Shown one piece after another: positions 49,101 to 57,379 of a stretch of DNA of 64,000 bases. The stretch is taken from contig NZ_VZZJ01000002.1 of NCBI RefSeq assembly GCF_008806345.1, forward strand, positions 336,237 through 400,236. The letters are read 5' to 3'. Position 1 is the stretch's first letter. Every line of letters begins with the position of its first letter. The position numbers and the translations under genes are program-made. This DNA is from Methylobacterium planeticum. Lineage in GTDB: Bacteria > Pseudomonadota > Alphaproteobacteria > Rhizobiales > Beijerinckiaceae. A model generated the notes under the pieces. It saw nothing but the letters and a program-made list of their open reading frames with translations, was not told where the DNA came from and searched no databases.

Positions 49101-49641
49101 CCTGCCGGAGCGCCGGGAGGCGGACGCCGAGGCGCGCCGGCGCGGCGTGCTGATCCACGCCCTGCTCGAGCACCTGCCGCGCCTCGACCCGGCGCGGCGC
49201 GCGGCGGCGGCCACCGGCTACGTGCGCGCCCGCGCCCCGGCGCTCCCCGAGCCGACGCGGGCGGCGATCGTCCGCTCCGCCCTGCGCCTCCTCGACGCGC
49301 CCGACCTCGCGCCCCTCTTCGCCCGCGCGGCGCGGGCCGAGGTGACGCTCTCGGGCCGCATCACGGTCGGCGGGATCGAGCGCCCGGTCTTCGGCCGCGT
49401 CGACCGCCTCGCGGTCACGGAGGACACCGTGCTGATCGCCGATTTCAAGACCGGCCGCCCCCCCGCGGACGACGCCCCGCTGCCCGAGGCCGCCGCCAGC
49501 CAGATCGCCCTCTACGCCGCGCTCCTCGCCCGGATCTACCCGGAGCACCGCCTCGTCCCGATGCTGGTCTGGACCGGCGGCCCGGTGATCCGCCGCCTCG
49601 ACGCGCGGGAGATCGCGGCGGCGCTGGCGCGGCTGTCCTGA
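46171..49641 (+). CDS. addA: Double-strand break repair helicase AddA
   Basis: 1156 aa UvrD-like superfamily 1 helicase with a RecB-type nuclease. Walker A is ANAGAGKT (32-39), followed by ILCLTFTKAAAANMSIRV (motif Ia), VLIDEAQDTNPHQWEIL (Walker B), AVGDPKQSIYSFQGAEP (motif III) and LTLSFRSSRGVL (motif IV). VRVMTVHGAKGLEAPVVVV is motif V and HNRLLYVAMTRAADRLV is motif VI. The C-terminal nuclease has VFGRVDRLAV and LIADFKTGRPP. It forms AddAB with the upstream, translationally coupled addB product. Confidence 0.97.
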   Translation: MTLPREVFIVDALTEAAQRRAADPRASAWVSANAGAGKTKVLTDRVVRLLLDGAAPGRILCLTFTKAAAANMSIRVFRRLGRWVTLDDAALTEELSGLTGERPSRQRLEAARRLFARAVETPGGLKIETLHALCERLLHMFPFEANVPARFVVLDENQSREAFAIETDNVLADAITGGHPELEAAHAIVAPEAAGDALRRAIRAAIQARTVLAHREGLGPQFAGLSRALGLAAGEGAERIEARILERLDDWTSALDALRTGKATDEGLADGLAQAAAARDAGDGAGALDAYRGVFFTQKDEPKSAKSLGTKAVPEDIRAALAAERDRLEGLFDRLRGARAEARTRALFTLAAEIHRRVEAQKARLGALDFDDLIHKTLDLLSRVGASWVLYKLDRGVDHVLIDEAQDTNPHQWEILRRITAEFAAGEGARAVARTRFAVGDPKQSIYSFQGAEPREFEITRRAWAADARAAELPFADVDLTLSFRSSRGVLRAVDATFAIPDHYGGLSFDDAATGTVHTTARGAAPGAVELWPIEEPAEEVEPDAWTAPVDAPEANAPAIRTARRIARAVKAWTTQGDVRGHRRRPGEILILVRKRGAAFEEVIRALKGLGVPVAGQDRLDVAAHIAVNDLVAVGRAGLLPADDLTLASALKTPLVGLTDGDLVRVAGRRELSETLEDALHRHARAGDTAALRGLDALRGWIALAGAQGPFGFYAALLGPQQGRARLVARLGGEAGDAIDVFLAAAAQAEQGSDAPSLGGFLARYAGPTGRGEGGHTVKRDLESGRDEVRVMTVHGAKGLEAPVVVVIDGCEPLGRNDPPLLPMGGAPEPDGAALPPVWSSAKAYDCAAIAQARAALQARAREEHNRLLYVAMTRAADRLVIAPYRGRDRETEASWCRMIRTGLDRAFGPGEALETAYGPITLWPEGESADPGLTPAEAEAAPAPPPAWLRAPVAPEIEAAPPLTPSGALRAADGQRLPERREADAEARRRGVLIHALLEHLPRLDPARRAAAATGYVRARAPALPEPTRAAIVRSALRLLDAPDLAPLFARAARAEVTLSGRITVGGIERPVFGRVDRLAVTEDTVLIADFKTGRPPADDAPLPEAAASQIALYAALLARIYPEHRLVPMLVWTGGPVIRRLDAREIAAALARLS

Positions 49642-49679
49642 CTGACGCGGCCGACGCTCCGGAACGCCCTGCGCCTCAC

Positions 49680-49800
49680 CTCACCCGTCCGGGAGAGGTC
49701 GAGTCGGCGCCAGCCGACCGGGTGAGGGATGCGACATGTCCGGAGAGCGCGCATCCCTCACCCCAACCCTCTCCCGCTCGGGAGAGGGGGCCGGTCGCGC
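49680..49800. repeat. REP-like palindromic element, copy B
   Basis: Begins CTCACCCGTCCGGGAGAGGTCGAG, contains GGTGAGGGATGCGAC ... GCATCCCTCACC and ends in CCTCTCCCGCTCGGGAGAGG. Its middle (GTCGGCGCCAGCCGAC) replaces the TCCGCGTTAGCGGA hairpin of copies C and D with another palindrome. Confidence 0.85.
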
Positions 49801-49844
49801 CACCCGCGCCGACCAACCCGCCCCCCGGAACGGCGGTGCGCCCA

Positions 49845-49965
49845 CCTCTCCCGTCCGGGAATGGTCGAATCCGCGTTAGCGGAACGGTGAGGGGTGCGAC
49901 CCATCCGGATACGTCGCATCCCTCACCCCAACCCTCTCCCGTCCGGGAGAGGGGGCCCGTCGCGC
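49845..49965. repeat. REP-like palindromic element, copy C
   Basis: CCTCTCCCGTCCGGGA..., TCCGCGTTAGCGGA hairpin, then GGTGAGGGGTGCGAC (49886-49900) pairing with GTCGCATCCCTCACC (49913-49927) as a 15-bp stem with one G-U, then CCTCTCCCGTCCGGGAGAGG. Confidence 0.88.
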
Positions 49966-50009
49966 CACCCGCGCCGACCAACCCGCCCCCCGGAACGGCG
50001 GTGCGCCCC

Positions 50010-50145
50010 ACCTCTCTCGTCCGGGAGTGGTCGAATCCGCGTTAGCGGAACGGTGAGGGGTGCGCACTATCCGGAGAGCGCGCCTCCTTCACCCCGGCCC
50101 GCTTACGCGGGCAAACCTCTCCCGGAGGCGAGAGGGGGCGCGTCG
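50010..50145. repeat. REP-like palindromic element, copy D (diverged)
   Basis: Same order as copy C, but the right half reads TTCACCCCGGCCCGCTTACGCGGGCAAACCTCTCCCGGAGGCGAGAGG, with an extra ~20 bp hairpin insertion between the two final blocks. Confidence 0.82.
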
Positions 50146-50188
50146 CGAGACTCGCGCCGTCTTGCCAAACGACGGAGCGCGAACGCCC

Positions 50189-51478
50189 TCACCCCTGCTT
50201 GTCCTTCGGGGTCAGCTTGAGGATCTTGCCGTCCGGGCCGTCGGTGACGGCGTAGACCGAGCCATCGGTGCCGACCTTGACGTCGCGGATGCGGGCGTCG
50301 AGGGGGATGCGCTCCTCGGTGACGACCTTGTCGCCGTCGAGCTTGAGCGCCACGAGGCCGTTGCTGACGAGGCCGCCGATCAGGAAGGCGTCCTTCCAGG
50401 CCGGGAACAGGGGGCCGGTGTAGAGTGCGAGGCCGGAGGGGCCGATCACCGGGTCCCAGTAATAGACCGGCTGCACCGTGCCGCCGGCCTGGGTGATGCC
50501 GTCGCCGATCTTCTCGCCCGAGTACTCGATGCCGTAGCTGACCAACGGCCAGCCGTAATTGAGGCCCGGCCGGGGCCGGTTCAGCTCATCGCCGCCCCGC
50601 GGCCCGTGCTCGACGATCCAGAGCCGGCCTTGGCCGTCGAGGGCCGCGGCCTGGACGTTGCGGTGCCCGTAGGACCAGATCTCGGGCTTGGCCTTGTCGC
50701 TGCCCGCGAAGGGATTGTCCTTCGGGGCGTTGCCGTCGGTGTCGATGCGGAACACCTTGCCGAGGCCGCTCGACAGGTCCTGGGCCTGGCCGCGGGTCTG
50801 CTTGTCCGAGCGCTCGCCCACCGTCACGAACAGCTTGCCGTCCGGCGCGAAGACGAGGCGCGAGCCGAAATGCTTGTCGCCGTCGTAGGTCGGCATCTGC
50901 CGGAAGATGACCTTGAACTCGTCGAGCTTGCCCGAGCCGCCGCTCTCCGCGAGCTTGGCCTTCGCCACCGTGGTGCCGTTGCCCTTCTCGCGGGGCTCCG
51001 AGTAGCTGATGTAGATCAGCCGGTCCGAGGCGAAGCTCGGGCTGAGGGCGATGTCGAGGAGGCCGCCCTGGCCCCGCGCGTCGACCTTGGGGACCCCCCC
51101 GAGGGGCTGGCCGAGGCTGCCGTCCCTGGCCACGATCCGGATCTTGCCGGCCTTCTCGGTGACGATCATGCGGCCGTCCGGCAGGAATTCCAGCGCCCAG
51201 GGGTTGGCGAGGCCCTTGGCCACGGTGGCCACGTCCACCCTGGTGGCCTCGCTCGGCACCGGCGCCCGGGTCTGGTTCGGCAGGAGCGGCTTGTACCCGG
51301 TATTCGGCGCCTCGGTCTCGGCCGGCTTGTTGCCGTCCGCCGCGTTGGAGGGGGCCGTGAAGGCCTCCCCCTCGACCCGCGACGGCCGCGCCTCGGTCCC
51401 GGCGGTCTGCGTCAGGGCGGGGAGGCCGAGGCTCAGGCCGGCGGTGGTGGCGAGCAGGATCAGGTAAATGCGCGTCAC
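50189..51478 (-). CDS. PQQ-dependent sugar dehydrogenase family protein, exported
   Basis: 429 aa. Signal peptide LILLATTAGLSLGLPALTQTAG, then a six-bladed propeller of the soluble glucose/sorbosone dehydrogenase (GSDH, YliI/Asd) type. Blocks: GLANPWALEFLPDGRMIVTEKAGKIR; GQGGLLDIALSPSFASDRLIYISYS; GSRLVFAPDGKLFVTVGERS; IWSYGHRNVQAAALD; EHGPRGGDELNRPRPGLNYGWP. The last carries cofactor-binding residues of the family. The GTG at 51478 has GGAGGA about 10 nt upstream. Sugar oxidation in the periplasm is expected; the substrate is unknown. The PQQ requirement fits a methylotroph but proves nothing. Confidence 0.9.
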   Translation of the reverse strand: MTRIYLILLATTAGLSLGLPALTQTAGTEARPSRVEGEAFTAPSNAADGNKPAETEAPNTGYKPLLPNQTRAPVPSEATRVDVATVAKGLANPWALEFLPDGRMIVTEKAGKIRIVARDGSLGQPLGGVPKVDARGQGGLLDIALSPSFASDRLIYISYSEPREKGNGTTVAKAKLAESGGSGKLDEFKVIFRQMPTYDGDKHFGSRLVFAPDGKLFVTVGERSDKQTRGQAQDLSSGLGKVFRIDTDGNAPKDNPFAGSDKAKPEIWSYGHRNVQAAALDGQGRLWIVEHGPRGGDELNRPRPGLNYGWPLVSYGIEYSGEKIGDGITQAGGTVQPVYYWDPVIGPSGLALYTGPLFPAWKDAFLIGGLVSNGLVALKLDGDKVVTEERIPLDARIRDVKVGTDGSVYAVTDGPDGKILKLTPKDKQG

Positions 51479-51879
51479 GTGCGGTGTTCCTCCATGCGGG
51501 CCCGGCAGGCGGGAGCCGGTTCGGTGTCTCGTCGCGGAGAGCGCCGCGAGGGCGCCGGCCGGGCGGCGCGCCCGGCGGCGCGGCCTCGATCGACGGCGGG
51601 TTGGCCGGGAGATGGGGCGCCGGCACCCCCACGGCGAGGCCCGTGCGGCCGGAAAGCCCGGGCCGGCTGTCTGCGGAGGGGCGATTCCCGCCGGAAGCCG
51701 GCCGCGCGACCGGCCCGGGGCGGCGGGATCGGCGCGGATCCGCATGACAGCGCCGCGCGCCTGGGCTGCTCCGGCCGCAGGATGCCTTGACCCCGTGTCG
51801 CGGCGTCGCCAATTCTGCCTCAGTCGCGGGGACGCCCTTGTCTCGCAATCGTCACCCGCGAAACCGGAAAGGGACCAAG
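51479..51879. other. Divergent spacer between the sugar dehydrogenase gene and trxA
   Basis: 401 bp without a credible gene. A TTGACC lies at 51787 but the position 17 nt downstream (CAATTC) is a poor -10, so no promoter is claimed. Confidence 0.4.
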
Positions 51880-52209
51880 ATGGCGACGGTGAAAGTGACC
51901 GACGCGAGCTTCGAGCAGGATGTTCTCAACTCCGCCGAGCCCGTCGTCGTGGATTTCTGGGCGGAGTGGTGCGGTCCCTGTCGGCAGATCGGACCGGCGC
52001 TGGAGGAGATCTCCGCCGACCTGCAGGGCCGGGTGAAGATCGCCAAGGTCAATGTCGACGAGAATCCCGGCATCGCCTCGCAATACGGCATCCGGTCGAT
52101 CCCGACGCTGCTCCTGTTCAAGGGCGGCCAGCGCGTGGACCAGAAGGTGGGCGCGGCGCCGAAGGGCGACCTCTCCCGCTGGATCACGGCGCAGACCGCG
52201 AACGCCTGA
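51880..52209 (+). CDS. trxA: Thioredoxin
   Basis: 109 aa, cytoplasmic disulfide reductase serving ribonucleotide reductase, PAPS reductase, peroxiredoxins and others. Active site W30-CGPC (C31, C34) in [12 protein letters not shown], and cis-proline in [11 protein letters not shown]. Start ATG 51880 with GGAAAGGGA upstream. A strong intrinsic terminator follows 50 bp after the stop. Monocistronic. Confidence 0.98.
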   Translation: MATVKVTDASFEQDVLNSAEPVVVDFWAEWCGPCRQIGPALEEISADLQGRVKIAKVNVDENPGIASQYGIRSIPTLLLFKGGQRVDQKVGAAPKGDLSRWITAQTANA

Positions 52210-52260
52210 GACGGGCGCTGCCCGGCGCCCCCGGGGGCCGCCCGGGTCCGGAACGGCGAA

Positions 52261-52289
52261 AAGCCCGGCTCGCGAGAGCCGGGCTTTTT
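52261..52289 (+). terminator. Rho-independent terminator of trxA
   Basis: Perfect 11-bp stem AAGCCCGGCTC / GAGCCGGGCTT, loop GCGA, followed by TTT (five T in a row counting the stem). It is the clearest intrinsic terminator in the window. Confidence 0.93.
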
Positions 52290-52375
52290 CATGCCCCGGA
52301 TTCCTGTCTGCGGATTCCTGCCCGCGGATCGGACGTCGCAGGCATCCCCGTGCCGGGCCGGGGCCCCGACGTGGA

Positions 52376-52403
52376 AAGGCCTGGCTCCGGGGAGCCAGGC
52401 CTT
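52376..52403 (-). terminator. Intrinsic-type terminator of the outer-membrane protein gene
   Basis: 13-bp perfect inverted repeat AAGGCCTGGCTCC / GGAGCCAGGCCTT lies 25 bp beyond the stop of the minus-strand porin gene. Read on the minus strand it ends in TTTCC, a short T-run. Confidence 0.75.
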
Positions 52404-52428
52404 CCGGTTTCGAGACCGTGGTGTCGGC

Positions 52429-53301
52429 TTAGTACGTGCCGAACTTGTAGTTCAGGCCGGCGCGGACGACGGCGAACTCGGTGTCCTGGCGACGGCCCGC
52501 GAGGGTCGTCAGCACGGTGCCGTTGGGGGTGACCGCGAAGGCGCCGTTGAGGTTGTTGTTGTTCTCGAGGTTGACGTACAGACCTTCGACCTTGAGCGTC
52601 ACCGCCGAGGAGCGGAAGAAGTTCAGGAAGGAGTCGGTCGGGAGGGCGTACTCGACGCCGCCGCCGGCGGTCCAGCCGGTGCGGAAGTCGTCACGGCTGC
52701 TGTTGGGCAGGCCGAACTGACGGCCGCCGCCGGCGCCGTAGGCGAAGCCGCCGGTGCCGTAGAACAGGACGCGGTCGAAGGCGTAACCGATACGGCCGCG
52801 GACGGTGCCGAAGAAGTCCAGGCTGGCCTGGCCATTCGGGTTGAACACCAGCGAACCGGGGGTCACGAAGCCACCGGCCGGGAGCGTCGCGAAGGCGAAG
52901 CGGTTCCGGTTGCGGCCGAAGTCGACGTACTGAGCGTCGGCCTCGATACCGACCACCAGGCCCGAACCCGGGGTGAACTGGTAGTTGTAGCCGATCTGAC
53001 CACCGCCGACGAAGCCGTCGTTGCTGCTGCCGTTGCTGAAAGCAACCTGGCCCGGGACGAACGCGGTGTTCGCGGCGTTACGGAACAGGCCGGAAGCGGC
53101 CGGCAGGTTGACGACGGTCGGCGCGCCGTTGTTGCTGGCGTCGAAGCCGTAGCCGGCGTTGAAACCGGCGTAGAAACCCGTCCAGGTGAACACCGGAATC
53201 GGGGTGAAGATCGGCGGCGCGGCGCGGCGCGGCAGATCGGCGGCCGTGGCGGCCGCGGTGAGGGCCGTAAAGGCCGCAAACGAGGTGAGAAGCTTCTTCA
53301 C
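52429..53301 (-). CDS. Outer-membrane beta-barrel protein (Omp25/Omp31-like)
   Basis: 290 aa. Signal peptide KKLLTSFAAFTALTAAATAA, then ADLPRRAAPPIFTPIPVFTWTGFYAGFNAGYGF, the N-terminal signature of alphaproteobacterial Omp25/31-type porin-like barrels. Alternating hydrophobic strands follow (FDRVLFYGTGGFAYGAGGG, WTAGGGVEYALP, VTLKVEGLYVNLEN), ending VRAGLNYKFGTY, a typical final strand. GTG 53301 was chosen (GGGGA about 9 nt upstream); ATG 53319 in frame is an alternative. GC is lower and codon use more biased than in neighbours, as expected of an abundant protein rather than a sign of transfer. Confidence 0.92.
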   Translation of the reverse strand: MKKLLTSFAAFTALTAAATAADLPRRAAPPIFTPIPVFTWTGFYAGFNAGYGFDASNNGAPTVVNLPAASGLFRNAANTAFVPGQVAFSNGSSNDGFVGGGQIGYNYQFTPGSGLVVGIEADAQYVDFGRNRNRFAFATLPAGGFVTPGSLVFNPNGQASLDFFGTVRGRIGYAFDRVLFYGTGGFAYGAGGGRQFGLPNSSRDDFRTGWTAGGGVEYALPTDSFLNFFRSSAVTLKVEGLYVNLENNNNLNGAFAVTPNGTVLTTLAGRRQDTEFAVVRAGLNYKFGTY

Positions 53302-53600
53302 TTTTATGATCCCCAGCATTGTGCCCGATCGGTGGCGAAACTACGGGATTTTCCACAGTTAAGATGTAGCGCTGAGGACACACCGGGTCGGGCTCGGCAC
53401 TGGGACAGCCGCAATGGTGGAAAGCGGGGATTTCTGCTGAGGCGCCGAATTCGGCCCGGTTTCAGTGGGCGGCGCCGGCCCGGACCTTGCCCTAGAGCCT
53501 TGGGCGCCACCTCATTTCCCGTAAATGTTGTCGCCTCACCTGTATTGCGCGCAAGGCGTGTGAGGGCGCCGGGAGGAGGCCCGCGCCGGCGGCCCCCGCC
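53302..53600. other. Spacer upstream of the outer-membrane protein gene
   Basis: About 300 bp. The ~80 bp next to the gene are AT-richer (minus strand ...CATCTTAACTGTGGAAAATCCCG) and likely hold its promoter, but no clean -35/-10 pair could be set. ORFs seen here are shadows. Confidence 0.45.
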
Positions 53601-54938
53601 TCAGGTCGGCGGGGTCCCGTTGGCGGTCAGCACCGCGCCCGCGAGGTAGAGCGAGCCGCAGATCAGGATGCGGGGGGGCTGCTCGAAGGCGATGTCGGCG
53701 ATCATGGCCAGCGCCGCCTCGACGCTCGAGGCGACGCGGGCGCTGAGGCCCACCTCGGCGGCGATCTGGGCGACCTCCTCGGCGGGCCGCGCCGCCATCT
53801 GGCCGGCGATCGGCACGGCGATCAGCGCCCGGGAGAGGCCCACGAAGTTGCGCAGGAAGCCCTCGGCGTCCTTGGTGCCGAGCAGCCCGACGATCAGCAC
53901 CAGCGGCACGTCGCTGCGCTCGCCGAGATCGGCCACGGCGGCGGCGAGGATGCGCCCGCCGTCGATGTTGTGGCCGCCGTCGAGCCAGAGCTCGGTCCCG
54001 GCCGGCAGGTGGTCGGCGACCTGGTCGGCGAGGTGGCCGCGGGCGAGGCGCTGCAGGCGCCCGGGCCAGTCGACGTTGCGCAGGCCCGCCTCCAGGGCCG
54101 CGACCCCGATATCGCCGAAGCCCGCCGCCCGCAGCGCCGCGATGGCGGTGCCCGCGTTGGTGAGCTGGTGGCGCCCGCTGAGCCGGGGCCTCGGCAGGTC
54201 GAACAGGTCGAGCTCGTCCTGGTAGACGAGGCGGCCGCGCTCCTCGTGCACCGAGAAGTCCTGGTTGCCGACGAGGATCGGCCCGGCGCCGACGGCCTCG
54301 GCGTGGCGGCACAGCACCGCGTCGGCCTCGGCGTAGTCCTGGGCGGCGATCACGGCGGGGCAGCCGCGCTTGAAGATGCCGGCCTTCTCCCCCGCCACCG
54401 CCGCGACGGTGTCGCCGAGATATTCCGCGTGGTCGCGCCCGATCGGGGTGACGACGGCGGCGGCGGGCGCGTCGATGACGTTGGTGGCGTCGACCCGGCC
54501 GCCGAGGCCCACCTCGAGGAGGAGCACGTCGGCGGGCACCTCCGAGAACAGCAGCAGGGCCGCCGCCGTGGTGATCTCGAAGACCGTGATCGGGTCGCCC
54601 CCGTTGGTGGCCTCGCAGCGCGCGAAGGCGTCGGCGAGGCGGTCCTCCGGCACGAACTGGCCGCCCCCGATGGCGCCGAGGCGGATGCGCTCGTGGAAGC
54701 GCACGAGGTGGGGCGAGGTGTAGACGTGGGCGGCCAGGCCCCCGGCCTCCAGGATCGCCCGCATGAAGGCGATGGTGGAGCCCTTGCCGTTGGTGCCGGC
54801 CACGTGGATCACCGGCGGCAGGCGCCGCTCGGGATGGTTGAGCTTGGCCAGCAATTTCTGGATGCGCCCGAGCGACAGGTCGATCGTGCGCGGATGCAGG
54901 GCGAGGAAGCGCGCCATCAGCGCGTCGGAGGAATCCAT
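53601..54938 (-). CDS. folC: Bifunctional folylpolyglutamate synthase / dihydrofolate synthase
   Basis: 445 aa Mur-ligase-fold enzyme that adds glutamate to dihydropteroate and to folates. P-loop GTNGKGST at residues 48-55, YTSPHLVRFHERIRLGA, LLEVGLGGRVDATNVID, PIGRDHAEYLGDTVAAVAGEKAGIFKRG (signature with the carbamylated-lysine region) and WLDGGHNIDG. It lies 13 bp after accD on the same strand; trpA-accD-folC is a conserved alphaproteobacterial order and likely one transcript. Confidence 0.97.
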   Translation of the reverse strand: MDSSDALMARFLALHPRTIDLSLGRIQKLLAKLNHPERRLPPVIHVAGTNGKGSTIAFMRAILEAGGLAAHVYTSPHLVRFHERIRLGAIGGGQFVPEDRLADAFARCEATNGGDPITVFEITTAAALLLFSEVPADVLLLEVGLGGRVDATNVIDAPAAAVVTPIGRDHAEYLGDTVAAVAGEKAGIFKRGCPAVIAAQDYAEADAVLCRHAEAVGAGPILVGNQDFSVHEERGRLVYQDELDLFDLPRPRLSGRHQLTNAGTAIAALRAAGFGDIGVAALEAGLRNVDWPGRLQRLARGHLADQVADHLPAGTELWLDGGHNIDGGRILAAAVADLGERSDVPLVLIVGLLGTKDAEGFLRNFVGLSRALIAVPIAGQMAARPAEEVAQIAAEVGLSARVASSVEAALAMIADIAFEQPPRILICGSLYLAGAVLTANGTPPT

Positions 54939-54951
54939 CGGGCGCGTCGGG

Positions 54952-55875
54952 TCAGGCCGGCTCGGGCAGGGGCAGGGAAGCCTGGGCCGGCGGTTGGGCG
55001 GATGGGGCGGCGGCGCGGCCGGCGCCCGCGGGCGTGTTCATCAGGAGCCCGCAGATGCGGGCCACCGTCTCCTTGAGGGCGTGGCGGTGCACCACCTGGT
55101 CGACCATGCCGTGCTCGCGCAGGTACTCGGCCCGCTGGAAGCCCTCGGGCAGCTTCTCCCGGATGGTCTGCTCGATCACCCGGGGCCCCGCGAAGCAGAT
55201 CAGCGCCCCGGGCTCGGCGAGGTGCACGTCGCCGAGCATCGCGTAGGAGGCGGTGACGCCCCCCGTCGTCGGATTCGTCAGCACCACGATGTAGGGCAGC
55301 CGCGCGGCGTTGAGGCGGCGCACCGCCACGGTGGTGCGCGGCATCTGCATCAGCGAGAGGATGCCCTCCTGCATGCGGGCGCCGCCGGAAGCCGAGAACA
55401 GGAGGTAGGGCGTGCGCTTGTCGAGGGCGGTCTCGGCGCCGCGGATGAAGGCCTCGCCGGCCGCCATGCCGAGGGATCCCGCCATGAAGCCGAATTCCTG
55501 GGCGGCGAGCGTCATCGGCAGGCCGCCGACGCGGCCGTACCCGACCTTGAAGGCGTCGCTCATCCCGGTCTTGGCGCGGGCCTCCTTGAGGCGGTCGACG
55601 TAGCGCTTCTCGTCGCGGAACTTGAGCGGGTCGGTGGCGACCTCGGGGAGCGGCACGTCGATCCAGGTGCCCTCGTCGAACATCATCTTGAGGCGCGCCT
55701 GGGCGCTCATCTTCAGGTGGTGCTCGGAGCCGGGAATCACCCAGTGGTTCCCCTCCACCTCCTTGTGGAACACCATCTGGCCGGTGTCCGGGCACTTGAT
55801 CCAGAGGTTCTCCGGCGTCTCGCGCTTGAACAGGGTCTTGATCTTGGGGCGCACGACCTCCGAGATCCAGTTCAT
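54952..55875 (-). CDS. accD: Acetyl-CoA carboxylase carboxyltransferase subunit beta
   Basis: 307 aa. With AccA it transfers the carboxyl group from biotin to acetyl-CoA in fatty-acid synthesis. Starts [18 protein letters not shown], the usual alphaproteobacterial start (ATG 55875; ATG 55890 in frame is less likely). [51 protein letters not shown] and [25 protein letters not shown] are crotonase-fold blocks. The N-terminal zinc ribbon is degenerate: KCPDTGQ and VIPGSEHH keep only one of the four cysteines. I recall the same in other Rhizobiales AccD, so it is probably normal here. Confidence 0.95.
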   Translation of the reverse strand: MNWISEVVRPKIKTLFKRETPENLWIKCPDTGQMVFHKEVEGNHWVIPGSEHHLKMSAQARLKMMFDEGTWIDVPLPEVATDPLKFRDEKRYVDRLKEARAKTGMSDAFKVGYGRVGGLPMTLAAQEFGFMAGSLGMAAGEAFIRGAETALDKRTPYLLFSASGGARMQEGILSLMQMPRTTVAVRRLNAARLPYIVVLTNPTTGGVTASYAMLGDVHLAEPGALICFAGPRVIEQTIREKLPEGFQRAEYLREHGMVDQVVHRHALKETVARICGLLMNTPAGAGRAAAPSAQPPAQASLPLPEPA

Positions 55876-55983
55876 CGGTTCCACTTTCATCGCGCGTCGT
55901 CCGGTTCGAGCCACCGCTGATATCAGGTGCCGGCGGGTATCCTGCCAGTGTGACGGCGCGGGGGCCGCCCGAGGCCGCGGGCC

Positions 55984-56826
55984 CTAGGCCGCCGTCTCGG
56001 CCGCGCGCATGCCGGCGGCGAGTTCCCGCACGAGGTCCGCCACCGCCGCGACGCTGCCGGGGCCGGCCCGCCCCTCGGCGTCGAGGGAGCGCGCCAGCGC
56101 GTCGACGAGGGCCGAGCCCACCACGACGCCGTCCGCCCCCTTGGCGATCGCGGCCGCGTGGGCGCGGGTCTTCACCCCGAAGCCCACCACCACGGGCAGG
56201 TCGGTGTGGCGGCGGATGCGGCCGACCGCGTCCGCGACCTTGCCGAAATCCGGGGTCGCCGTGCCGGTGATGCCCGTGATGGAGACGTAGTAGACGAAGC
56301 CCGCGGTGTTCGCGAGGACGGCGGGCAGGCGCCGCTCGTCGGTGGTGGGGGTCGCGAGGCGGATGAAGGCGAGGCCCCGGGCCAGGGCCGGGAGGCAGAG
56401 CTCGTCGTCCTCCTCCGGCGGCAGGTCGACGACGATCAGCCCGTCGATGCCCGCCGCGACCGCGTCGGCGAGGAAGCGCTCGACCCCGTAGGCGTGGATC
56501 GGGTTGTAGTAGCCCATCAGGATCACGGGCGTGTCGGCGTCGCCGGCGCGGAAGCGGGCCACGAGGTCCAGGGTCCGGACCACGCCCTGGCCGCCCTTCA
56601 GCGCCCGCAGGCCCGCGGCCTGGATCGCGGGGCCGTCCGCCATCGGGTCGGTGAAGGGCAGGCCGAATTCCAGGATGTCGGCGCCCGCCCGCGGCAGGGC
56701 CTCCAGCACCTTCAGGGAGGTCTCCGGATCGGGGTCGCCCGCCATCACGTAGGTCACGAGGGCGGCCCGGCCTTCCGCCCGGCAGCGGGCGAAGGTGGCG
56801 TCGATGCGGTTGCGGCGTTCGGTCAT
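55984..56826 (-). CDS. trpA: Tryptophan synthase alpha chain
   Basis: 280 aa TIM barrel that cleaves indole-3-glycerol phosphate to indole and glyceraldehyde-3-phosphate, passing indole to TrpB. Catalytic E53 and D64 in [15 protein letters not shown], plus [16 protein letters not shown] at the start and [30 protein letters not shown] at the phosphate-binding end. No trpB is in the window; it would be expected just upstream in many relatives, but the 1.17 kb region beyond the start carries none. First gene of trpA-accD-folC. Confidence 0.97.
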   Translation of the reverse strand: MTERRNRIDATFARCRAEGRAALVTYVMAGDPDPETSLKVLEALPRAGADILEFGLPFTDPMADGPAIQAAGLRALKGGQGVVRTLDLVARFRAGDADTPVILMGYYNPIHAYGVERFLADAVAAGIDGLIVVDLPPEEDDELCLPALARGLAFIRLATPTTDERRLPAVLANTAGFVYYVSITGITGTATPDFGKVADAVGRIRRHTDLPVVVGFGVKTRAHAAAIAKGADGVVVGSALVDALARSLDAEGRAGPGSVAAVADLVRELAAGMRAAETAA

Positions 56827-57128
56827 GGCTCAGGGTCCGGCTCGGACTTCGGCTCGGGCGTCCCGGCGCGGGCCCCCCGCGCGGGATTTCTCGGGCGATC
56901 GAGCCGCCGCGCCTACACCATCGGGAGCCCAGGGTGAAGCGAAAGCGGGCCGCGGCGGCGGAAGCGGGGGTCTGCGAAGGGCAGGGGAGCCGCCCCATCC
57001 CGGCCGGGGCCGCGGCCTCGGCCGTGCGACGCGCGCGACGGGGCCGGTCGACCGGAGGAGGCCGTGAGGGGAGGGGACCCGCGCGGTGCCGGATCGCGCG
57101 GCGGCGACCCGCGCCCGTCGTCTCGCCG

Positions 57129-57170
57129 CGAGGTGGACGGGGCGAGGTGGACGGGGCGAGGTGGACGGGG
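57129..57170. repeat. 14-bp tandem repeat, 3 copies
   Basis: CGAGGTGGACGGGG repeated exactly at 57129, 57143 and 57157 in the intergenic region. Confidence 0.92.
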
Positions 57171-57350
57171 CCCATTCCGGGACGGCGTCCGGCCGTCGCA
57201 TGGATAGACGGCAATCCATGAGATTTGCCGGCTATATTCGATCGGCCCCGTGACCACGGGGCCGATCGCCCGGGCCATCCGCGTCGGACCGTGTCCGCGA
57301 TCTCGGGTCCGGAGATCGCGCTTCGGCAGGATGTATCTAGGAAAAATAAC

Positions 57351-57379
57351 TTGACATTCTGGGTTTCCTGTCATAGACC
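57351..57379 (+). promoter_or_regulatory. Strong sigma70-type promoter with overlapping dyad
   Basis: TTGACA (57351-57356), 17-nt spacer, TAGACC (57374-57379), preceded by an A-rich AGGAAAAATAAC. The -10 TAGAC also occurs in the rRNA promoter at 63.77 kb. A perfect dyad TGACA-N12-TGTCA (57352-57373) covers the -35 and the spacer and could be an operator. The transcript start would be near 57386. Confidence 0.75.

Larger units (their letters stand above)
49642..50188. other. Repeat-rich spacer between convergent addA and the sugar dehydrogenase gene
   Basis: 547 bp occupied almost entirely by three REP-like elements (B, C, D) and a duplicated ~50-bp linker. No gene is credible. The palindromes probably act as transcription or mRNA-end structures for both convergent genes. 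Confidence 0.7.

Noticed and set aside
51787..51815. Possible trxA promoter TTGACC-N17-CAATTC
   Set aside because: The -10 position matches the consensus poorly; not claimed.
52429..53301. Lower-GC outer-membrane protein gene as horizontally acquired
   Set aside because: Family and codon bias fit an abundant native Omp25/31-type porin; the gradual composition shift does not resemble the abrupt addB patch.
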